Shown here one piece after another: positions 19,701 through 25,561 of a DNA stretch of 29,869 bases. Where the stretch lies: the NCBI GenBank assembly GCA_001839685.1, contig MLAK01000653.1, positions 20,575 through 50,443 of the forward strand, in the 5' to 3' direction. Origin of the DNA: Tritrichomonas foetus (Eukaryota > Parabasalia > Tritrichomonadida > Tritrichomonadidae). Position 1 is the first letter of the stretch, and each line of letters begins with the position of its first letter. The position numbers and the translations under genes were made by a program. The notes beneath the pieces are model-generated. The model was not told where the DNA came from. It did no database searches and saw only the letters and a program-made list of their open reading frames with translations.

Positions 19701-21798
19701 AGTGAATGAAATTTCAAGGAAATTAACAAGTACGATAACAACTTTAAATGACATGGAAAAACATTTCCTGAATGATGCTCACTATTTTACTTTTAGTCAA
19801 CCAAGAAGAGTTGCACTTTTAACAAATAATTACTTTTCTGTGATTGATATTCTTCTTGGAAATCCTTTTAAATCTAAATTAAATACCAAACAAAGTAATA
19901 ATAGTGCTTTAAATGATGATGAAGAACCACAAACCAATGTTTCTAAACTTTTGAGGAAAATTGAAAAGAGGATCAAAGCAGAAGATGAAGAATGTGAAAA
20001 TAAAACACCAGTAAAAGTGCGTGAACGGAAAAAAAGAGGAAAACTTTTTGAAGATCCCGACCGACAATTTAAAGAAGAACCACATTCTGATGGCAATAAA
20101 TATCAGAAATCAACTTGTCCTGAATTTGCAAATGTTCTTTTCTCAGGTGTGAAAGTTTTAAGTAATACCCCTTGGAATAAAACAAAGAAAAATACAACAT
20201 CAAATAAAAATCTACCAACTCCTTCTTTACCTACTGCAGAAACAGTTGTTCCCGGATTTGAACCTTCAAATAAAATTCAAAAATTAGGACAAGGTTCTTC
20301 TTTGTTTACTGATAAGAATCCTGATATTAAAAAAGCTTTAGAAGATATTCTTTCAACACCTGGAATTTCCGATGATGTAAAGCAAAGAATTCTTTTTGTA
20401 ATTGATCTCATTGCCAAACGCTATCTTGATGAAGAAGTTGAAAAATATGTTTATGGTGAATTAACATCTTTTGTAGAAGTTGATCCAAATGATTTATCAA
20501 GTGATGAAAATCCTGAAGTCAGTCCAGTCTTTCAACTTCGTAAACCACCAAAAATAGAGCCTATTGTAAATAAAAAATTTGGTGCATTTGATACTGAATC
20601 TCGAGAAAAAGCTCCAATTCGACGCTATAAAGGTGAACGTGAAGTATTTTATAAAGATTTAGCATTAGCTGTTCTTGAATGTTCAAAGTTTGCTTATATT
20701 GTTGATATTAAAGATGTTGAAGATATTACAAAAGAACAAAGTGCACTTGAAAGTTTAAGAATTTTAAGGAGATATCAACAAAGACAAACAATTTCCAAGT
20801 TAAAAGTTGAACAACATCTTGCAATCATTCCTTTACCTGATGATAAAGGACCACAAGTTTTTTCAGCTGGTGGATACACCAAAAGATATCCACCTCATAA
20901 AATTCAAAGTACTGTCAAAGAGACAAAAGTAAGAAAAAATCGACCATCAAATGAAATTCCAAAAATTGAAATTGCTAAAATTGAATCCAAACAACAAGGT
21001 GAAGGAAGTCCCAATAGACAATGGCCAAATAATCAACGGTCTTTACAAAATCAACAAATAAATCAACACGGTTCAAAAATGCGAAAAGCAACGATAAATA
21101 CTCCTGGCTCACCAAAAGTTACTGTAAGGATTCCTAAAGCATCTAAATCTGCTTTATCTTCCACAAAATCAATAAAACATATGGTTCCAGCTTACATTCC
21201 AATTGAATATCATAAAAATTTCCTTGAATCTACAACTAACTCCAGACCACTTGTTACTACCCCACACAATGTTGAAACACCGAAAAAAGCAGCAAAAGTC
21301 AAAGAAACGAATAATAAGTATCAAAACAGTGTGAAAAGTAAGAGTTTAAATGAAAGAAATGTTTCATTTGATGATTCACCTTCGTCTAATTCTTCTTCAA
21401 TTCCAAATCCAAAAACTTTGGTTGCATCACATAACGACTTTTATGAAAAGAAACGACAAAAAGAACAATTTGTCTCATCTGAAACGATTTCTGAAAACGA
21501 CGAAAGACCAAAAACTGCACAAAAAAAATTAATTCATTCCCCACAAAGACCATTAATCATGAAACGGAAGCCACAATTCACAAAATTCGAACCAACACTT
21601 CCAGAAGATCCTATTGAATTTGATTTTGATTTCAATGACAAAATTTCAACAACTCGTTCTTCTTTCACAGTAAATCAAAAGCCAAAATGGACAATTCCCA
21701 ACGATAGAAAGGCAGTAACCAGAAAAGATATTAAATATTTTATGTATGTCACTCCATTTATCGAACCAGAAGAAAATGAAGAAAATGATGCTTCATAA
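16720..21798 (+). CDS. large IQ/Sfi1-like repeat protein with acidic and disordered regions
   Basis: The frame is open from 16699, but that codon is TTG; the first ATG is at 16720, giving 1692 residues, and I chose it. Near residues 107-125 an IQ-like motif (AAQLIQRNWRIHLSKMQ) suggests calmodulin or centrin binding. From about 130 to 500 the protein is helical and basic, with spaced Trp-containing units: KKTFQAWF, WTFHVWRRW, RIMKAWYTFI, KQSFKLWRKN, VQAFINWQKI, RRFVFWSTKM. These resemble the loose Sfi1 centrin-binding repeat. Around 685-765 is a very acidic Asp/Glu/Asn tract, followed by Arg-rich RSKRRRNRGRRS. The rest is largely disordered and Ser/Lys/Pro-rich, with a more ordered part near 1190-1420. 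A basal-body or cytoskeletal scaffold is a reasonable guess, as trichomonads have centrin-rich structures. No catalytic domain is seen. The Sfi1 resemblance is my reading of Trp spacing and is not secure. Confidence 0.7.
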   Translation: MQKTPRSDLVKGSGRMSTTQKKTKFQFYERRSTTSQFRKTYSRSTARSRDCNTLGLTFDQDAIEKFDKTDRPASKSINRITNHRILETPRSIKNFVMFSKEDADLMNAAQLIQRNWRIHLSKMQLRFFMNFILKIRRRRLSFAISMWHLAVQPTNHEKTKKSYDSIFNFIIQYQFIDLRSTDLWMKRGPRLRFYPFDDYMKTNILFSKFPSNKIVNMTKYFNQNIIKKTFQAWFAITSERLIVNNQKSLVFAKFRQNFGPEYWTFHVWRRWATYKKRRKWELVETIASNLYVPEWTFYRARKLTEARMRRDATLSYKIKLGKQIIQLFRDSIHKQKMLKCAYDQTVYYSNKLRLIFGYRAFSYLIIFKRVKQGILLRIMKAWYTFIDAKMLNRTKIQIFYQRQKLKALKQSFKLWRKNIVLEAAKTEFLHNDIVMNRLKVLPSIFLLKNDNVHFTYVQAFINWQKIVNKKKRLRRFVFWSTKMCKNQVLMRFIFDILKEKAKLPVNRVNYQPFHDTEIYSIVNKPGQEFISCPTSSISETIHAYKNLPAIPVYEGDWARYASSRQVKTLVFRLICLVAFRHFINPFHISEIKLKNIKNYIERKQLFTQLNIAAVRYQHHKDNLERKKEVNGYIKRDNEILSAFETHSTAIKLSHHVPKFSINKNIKLFHTSPETFANNEYYSDAEEDLIVNEEEEEETDYTTTHYRIKHHSDDDNYEENENKNDPESDSENSESENDHENIENETDDINEEKRVTFEDEEFRNRSKRRRNRGRRSAPSIPFLRPIKEIKESLMKMTSKFHRRPFDAFSMRGIANRKARQSLDPSAFHKSASESHFGSCYEHYVPFQFNKSLVNLLKGKDFEMAELKALKKQAAEVAEVFEEKPVFEEEETHEYEYITDDDLSKFIKSQNEEEEMDYMTSSRSKVSQETISSTSSKASSRTSSGMPQLIKFGNLLQATPHPSKIKKKNEIYDSPLEEEEEDEHEKPAMKTDNSEKVNEISRKLTSTITTLNDMEKHFLNDAHYFTFSQPRRVALLTNNYFSVIDILLGNPFKSKLNTKQSNNSALNDDEEPQTNVSKLLRKIEKRIKAEDEECENKTPVKVRERKKRGKLFEDPDRQFKEEPHSDGNKYQKSTCPEFANVLFSGVKVLSNTPWNKTKKNTTSNKNLPTPSLPTAETVVPGFEPSNKIQKLGQGSSLFTDKNPDIKKALEDILSTPGISDDVKQRILFVIDLIAKRYLDEEVEKYVYGELTSFVEVDPNDLSSDENPEVSPVFQLRKPPKIEPIVNKKFGAFDTESREKAPIRRYKGEREVFYKDLALAVLECSKFAYIVDIKDVEDITKEQSALESLRILRRYQQRQTISKLKVEQHLAIIPLPDDKGPQVFSAGGYTKRYPPHKIQSTVKETKVRKNRPSNEIPKIEIAKIESKQQGEGSPNRQWPNNQRSLQNQQINQHGSKMRKATINTPGSPKVTVRIPKASKSALSSTKSIKHMVPAYIPIEYHKNFLESTTNSRPLVTTPHNVETPKKAAKVKETNNKYQNSVKSKSLNERNVSFDDSPSSNSSSIPNPKTLVASHNDFYEKKRQKEQFVSSETISENDERPKTAQKKLIHSPQRPLIMKRKPQFTKFEPTLPEDPIEFDFDFNDKISTTRSSFTVNQKPKWTIPNDRKAVTRKDIKYFMYVTPFIEPEENEENDAS

Positions 21799-21939
21799 CT
21801 AGTGAAAATAAATATTTTGTTATTTAGAGAAACATTTATTTTAGAAATGTATACCATGTATAATAGTATTTTGTATGTAATAAATCACGTTTTTATATTT
21901 AATATTATGATTTTTATTTTTAAAAATAATAATAAATTT

Positions 21940-21993
21940 CATCCATACTATGATGCATATGAAAATATTTATCCAAAATTCATAGTATGGATG
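21940..21993. repeat. 14-bp perfect inverted repeat
   Basis: CATCCATACTATGA at 21940-21953 is followed after 26 nt by its exact reverse complement TCATAGTATGGATG at 21980-21993. The right arm is also the outer end of the 76-bp repeat, so this motif occurs three times in the window: twice here and, with two changes, at 25332-25345. Confidence 0.8.
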
Positions 21994-22052
21994 CAATTAA
22001 TCATTTATCGATATACAAAAATTTTGATTGACATCAATATCGTTGTCTGACT
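21977..22052 (-). repeat. 76-bp inverted repeat, left copy
   Basis: The reverse complement of this segment matches 25273-25348 without gaps at 68 of 76 positions by my count. Both copies contain TCAATCAAAATTTTT and AAATGATTAATTGCATC unchanged. The copies face each other as terminal inverted repeats would, 3.2 kb apart, with the LCAT-like gene and the mariner element between. Similarity fades outside these limits. Confidence 0.75.
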
Positions 22053-22162
22053 CAACATTAATATATTTTCCAAATTGATAGTGTTTTATATATCAATGAA
22101 AACGAACTTTTATTCTTTTTGGATATTTACAAAGAAATTGAAAAAATATACTTTTTTTCTTT

Positions 22163-22478
22163 GGTGAACAACAAGAAGAATTTATTAAGAAATCAAGAAT
22201 AAAAAATCATCATGAAATTAATCATGAAATCAATACTTAGGCTCCAGATGATATGAAAATTTTGATGTTTTTGTAATTGAAAATTTGATGTCATACGATC
22301 ATTTTTTTGTGAATTTTGCATTGAAACCTTTATGAAAAAAGTATTCAAATTTCAATCAATCGGAGTATTGAAATTTCAGAAGCACAATCCATAAGCCATT
22401 TTCCTTACAATATTGAATGATTTTGCTTATATCCCATTGAATTTTCGTATATTTGAAAGAAAAATATCCTTCAAATAA
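22163..22478 (+). pseudogene. decayed coding sequence abutting the LCAT-like gene
   Basis: Protein-like segments on the plus strand are broken by stops and frame changes. 22163-22228 reads GEQQEEFIKKSRIKNHHEIN and onward to TAG; APDDMKI follows. A later part contains ENLMSYDHFFVNFALKP. 22332-22478 from an ATG reads MKKVFKFQSIGVLKFQKHNP, then TAA, and in the same frame NDFAYIPLNFRIFERKISFK and TAA at 22476-22478. That final stop overlaps the ATG of the LCAT-like gene. Family unknown; it is not part of the LCAT fold, whose own signal peptide starts at 22478. Confidence 0.45.
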
Positions 22479-23725
22479 TGATGCAACTTTTCCTATTTGT
22501 TATCCATGCTTTGAGCAAAAAGCCAATAGTCATTGTTCCAAGTCACTTTGGAAGCAGGCTATACATGAATACAACAAATCAACCTTTTTGGTATTGTCCC
22601 AAATCTGAATATAACAAACATGCTTGGATTCGTCTTCGAGACATTCCATCACCATTTCTAACATGTTTACTTAATCATTTAACTGTTGATATTGATGAAT
22701 CCACAAATGAACTTAAAACACAAGAAAATACATCATTTTCAACTCTTGATTTTGGCGGAGTTGAAGGAATTCTTGGAATAGGTCCAGAATACTTTGGACG
22801 ATATCTTCCAGTTAATTATGAGCTTTACATTGAAACATTTCTTGATTTACAATATGAGCCACATAAATCACTTTTTAGTGCACCTTATGACTGGAGATTT
22901 GGCCTTGAACAACCTGAGAGTTATTTCATAAAATTACAGCGTTTGATTGAAAGCGCGTATGAATTGAATTCTGAAAATAAAGTTGCTGTGTTAGCGCATG
23001 GCTTAGGTGCTTCCCTAACACACATTTTCTTAACAGAGAATACGACTGAAGAATGGAGGAAAAAGTATATCGATTCAGCAACTTACATCTCACCAATGTG
23101 GTCTGGATCAGGCCAAGCGCTTTTTGCAACATGGAAATTAAAGTTTCCATTCATTCATATTAAATTTGATTCATTAACAAAGTTTGTTGCTTCAATGGGA
23201 GCATTTCATGCAACGATTCCAAATTCTATTGCTTATGCAAATAGTACACTTCTTGTTGGACCTGATGGAAGAAACTATACAGGGGCTGAATTGTTAGATG
23301 TAATTCGAAAGCATGGAAAATTAGATTCAAAACAACTAAAAATTGCTGAAAAAAATTTCAAATATACAAATACTTTACCAAAACAACCAGACTTTCATTT
23401 AAATATTATTTATAACTCTGGAGTAAAAACACCAATGGGTATTAAATTAAAAGATTGGAATGATAAAGGAATGCCAATTTATGGAAGAGGTGATTCTCTT
23501 GTCGGATCTAAAGTCATTGAATGGGCATGCGATTACTGGGGCACTGAGGGAGTAAGACTTAGGTGTCATGACGCCTTTTCAGATGATATTCATTATCATC
23601 ATAGATATTTACTGAAGAATGCAGAAATTGTCACACTCATCAAGAAGTGGATTGTTGATGAAAATTACGATGATGTTGCACCAAGGAAGCCAAAGAAAAT
23701 CTTTGCTTTCCAAAATGAACTCTAA
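22478..23725 (+). CDS. LCAT/PLA2G15-like protein lacking the catalytic serine
   Basis: The lecithin:cholesterol acyltransferase family are secreted or lysosomal alpha/beta hydrolases with a Ser-Asp-His triad that cleave or transfer acyl chains of phospholipids. The 415-residue product begins with a short signal peptide (MMQLFLFVIHALS), then PIVIVPSHFGSRL, matching the family's VPG..GS.L entry strand. Residues 135-140 are APYDWR, a family hallmark. The nucleophile elbow, normally G-H-S-x-G, reads AHGLGA at 173-178, so the serine position is Gly175 (codon GGC at 23000-23002). The acid motif is kept as YGRGDSLV at 335-342 with Asp339, and histidines in HYHHRYLLKN at 373-381 can supply the triad His. 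No membrane anchor is seen. By this reading it is a pseudoenzyme or uses another mechanism. Gly (GGC) to Ser (AGC) is a single-base difference, so a sequencing error is possible. Confidence 0.85.
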   Translation: MMQLFLFVIHALSKKPIVIVPSHFGSRLYMNTTNQPFWYCPKSEYNKHAWIRLRDIPSPFLTCLLNHLTVDIDESTNELKTQENTSFSTLDFGGVEGILGIGPEYFGRYLPVNYELYIETFLDLQYEPHKSLFSAPYDWRFGLEQPESYFIKLQRLIESAYELNSENKVAVLAHGLGASLTHIFLTENTTEEWRKKYIDSATYISPMWSGSGQALFATWKLKFPFIHIKFDSLTKFVASMGAFHATIPNSIAYANSTLLVGPDGRNYTGAELLDVIRKHGKLDSKQLKIAEKNFKYTNTLPKQPDFHLNIIYNSGVKTPMGIKLKDWNDKGMPIYGRGDSLVGSKVIEWACDYWGTEGVRLRCHDAFSDDIHYHHRYLLKNAEIVTLIKKWIVDENYDDVAPRKPKKIFAFQNEL

Positions 23726-23806
23726 CAAATATTTTTTTTCTTTCTTCTAAAGACTATATCTATGTTCAATTCTAATTAAGTCTATTCATATAACAATTGT
23801 AAAATA

Positions 23807-23834
23807 TAGGGTGTCCGGAGGCGTGATGTCACTA
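23807..23834 (+). repeat. left terminal inverted repeat of the mariner element
   Basis: Starts TAGGGTGTCCGG and continues through GTGATGTCACTA. It pairs with 25060-25087 at 24 of 28 positions by my count. Confidence 0.9.
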
Positions 23835-23978
23835 CCCACATTAGAAGTGAAATCAATACATTATATTTATAAATAATAAACTATGCAATGTTAACATAAA
23901 AATTTTGAAAACAATTTTTTTTTCTCTTGACTGAAAATAGAGATAAAGAATCTTTTTCATAAAAAAAAAGAATAATTT

Positions 23979-24003
23979 ATAAACGTACACGATGCACGTT
24001 TAT
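23979..24003 (+). repeat. hairpin immediately before the transposase start
   Basis: ATAAACGT (23979-23986) and ACGTTTAT (23996-24003) form a perfect 8-bp stem with a 9-nt loop, ACACGATGC. The stem ends 6 nt before the ATG at 24010. It could bind the transposase or affect translation; neither is shown. Confidence 0.6.
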
Positions 24004-24009
24004 TAAAAA

Positions 24010-25011
24010 ATGATTGATCAACATTCAATCATAACTTTTCTGCAGCTTGAAGGAAAAAGGGGCAAAGAAATATATGAAGAAATGAAGAGTGTCTTGAAAG
24101 AAAAATGTTTGTCTCAAAGACAAATCTACCGAGTCATGGCAGAACTGAACAGAAGTCAAAACACACAGCCTGTGAAAAAAGAGAAAAAGTGCCAAAGTTA
24201 TGATATTCTTGACTGGAAAATTTTAGATGTTTTAACCGAATTTCCACATTCATCGTGTCGATATATTGCTAATGTTTTAGGTGAACCAAAATCGACAATT
24301 TATGATCGTTTAACATCAAAATTAATGTATAAACATGTGCATCTTCGATGGGTGCCACATATTCTAACAGAAAATCAAAAGGCCAATAGAGTTTTATTGG
24401 CAAAAAAACTTCTTAAAATTTTGAATGCAGAACAAAAAACTAATTTCACCTTTTTAATAACAGGAGATGAGTCTTGGTTTTATTCCAAGACTGATTTCAA
24501 TACACAATGGATTCCTGAAAACTCAGTAATCCCAACTATTCAAAATCCAGGGTTTCAGATCACTAAATTTATGGTGACTGTATTTTGGAACCCTCATGGG
24601 ATAATTCATATTGATGTTTTGCCGCCAAATGAAAAGTTTAATGCTGCATATTATATTACAGCCATTATGTCAAAAATTGTTGAGTTTAAAAACTCGAATA
24701 ATNTATTTGTTCATTATGACAATGCAAAGCCTCATGTGGCAAAAATTGTCAAAAAATATATAAATGAAAACTCACTAGAATCAGTTCCACATCCGGCATA
24801 TTCACCTGATTTGGCGCCTAGCGACTTTTTTTTATTTGGAACTATTAAAGAAAAAGTTAAAGGAATTGTTTTTGAATCACCAAGCCATTTGATTCAAACA
24901 ATAGTCCAAATTTTCAATGAAATTCCATCGGAAACTTTGTTTTCAGTTTTTGCAGAATGGCAAAATAGACTGAAAAAAGTTATTGATGCCAATGGAGACT
25001 ACATATTTTGA
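24010..25011 (+). CDS. mariner transposase (D,D34D)
   Basis: The enzyme cuts and pastes its own element at TA sites. The 333-residue product has an N-terminal helix-turn-helix region (about residues 5-100, with SQRQIYRVM and STIYDRL) that would bind the terminal repeats. The DDE catalytic domain follows: Asp153 in GDESWF, Asp237 in HYDNAKPH and Asp272 in YSPDLAPSDFFLFG. There are 34 residues between the second and third Asp, the mariner signature. The frame is full length and unbroken. One ambiguous base at 24703 is the first base of codon 232 (NTA), which can only be Leu, Ile or Val, so it does not break the frame. No introns are seen. Confidence 0.95.
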   Translation: MIDQHSIITFLQLEGKRGKEIYEEMKSVLKEKCLSQRQIYRVMAELNRSQNTQPVKKEKKCQSYDILDWKILDVLTEFPHSSCRYIANVLGEPKSTIYDRLTSKLMYKHVHLRWVPHILTENQKANRVLLAKKLLKILNAEQKTNFTFLITGDESWFYSKTDFNTQWIPENSVIPTIQNPGFQITKFMVTVFWNPHGIIHIDVLPPNEKFNAAYYITAIMSKIVEFKNSNNXFVHYDNAKPHVAKIVKKYINENSLESVPHPAYSPDLAPSDFFLFGTIKEKVKGIVFESPSHLIQTIVQIFNEIPSETLFSVFAEWQNRLKKVIDANGDYIF

Positions 25012-25059
25012 AATACTTATCAATAAAAAATGACTTATTAGAAATGACTTTATTATACT

Positions 25060-25087
25060 TAGTGACATCACATTACCGGACACCCTA
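25060..25087 (-). repeat. right terminal inverted repeat of the mariner element
   Basis: Reads inward on the minus strand as TAGGGTGTCCGG then TAAT then GTGATGTCACTA, matching the left end except for the four-base block. Confidence 0.9.
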
Positions 25088-25089
25088 TA

Positions 25090-25561
25090 ATTTATAAATT
25101 TCCGGATAAAAAAACCAAATGGCCAGACAATTTATATTTTAAAAAAAATAATATATCTTTCTATTTCTATATCTACAAAATTACGAAAAAATCAGAAAAG
25201 TCACTTTTTCTAGGAAACCCATTTGGGAATGACTGTATAGAATTTATATTTCCTGACAATCAGTTTATGAATAGTCAGACAAAGAAATTGATATCAATCA
25301 AAATTTTTATATTTCGAAAAATGATTAATTGCATCTATACTATGGATTCCATAGGTGTCAAACTACCATAAATTCATTATTGCCATTTCTTTTCATTTTT
25401 TAATTTTTGATCACACTAAGCAGTAAATATTTTTTTTGAAAAAAAAAAAATAGATCGGTCAATAGTTGTTTTAAAATGAAAATATTGCTAATCTAAATAT
25501 GAAAAAATAATTCAAAATAAGAAAATTAAGTTGTTTATTTGATTATTGGAAGTAATTTTGA
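25090..25561. other. intergenic region after the mariner element
   Basis: Holds the right copy of the 76-bp inverted repeat (25273-25348), an imperfect palindrome CAGAAAAGTCACTTTTTCTAG near 25192-25212, and a small palindrome CTATGGATTCCATAG at 25340-25354. No coding frame was recognised. It is the 3' flank of the minus-strand surface-protein gene. Confidence 0.5.
25273..25348 (+). repeat. 76-bp inverted repeat, right copy
   Basis: Begins AGTCAGACAAAGAAATTGAT and ends GCATCTATACTATGGATT. It is the inverted partner of 21977-22052, with eight mismatches and no gaps. Its outer end CATCTATACTATGG matches the 14-bp motif at 21940 with two changes. Confidence 0.75.

Larger units (their letters stand above)
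21799..22162. other. intergenic region holding inverted repeats
   Basis: This region contains the left copy of the 76-bp inverted repeat (21977-22052) and a local 14-bp inverted repeat (21940-21993). An 82-codon frame at 21802-22050 runs through these repeats, is Ile/Phe/Asn-rich and is not taken as a gene. Confidence 0.6.
23805..25089 (+). mobile_element. complete mariner-family transposon with TA target duplication
   Basis: The element spans 23807-25087 (1281 bp) and is flanked by TA at 23805-23806 and 25088-25089, the usual Tc1/mariner target duplication. Terminal inverted repeats are 23807-23834 and 25060-25087. The outer 12 nt (TAGGGTGTCCGG) and inner GTGATGTCACT match perfectly, with a four-base mismatch block between (AGGC against TAAT). 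One intact transposase frame lies inside on the plus strand. Length, termini and target site fit the mariner elements known from trichomonads, such as Tvmar1. With intact ends and frame it may be recently active. Confidence 0.93.

Noticed and set aside
21802..22050. 82-codon plus-strand frame after the Sfi1-like gene
   Set aside because: Ile/Phe/Asn-rich and runs through the inverted repeats; no start context or domain.
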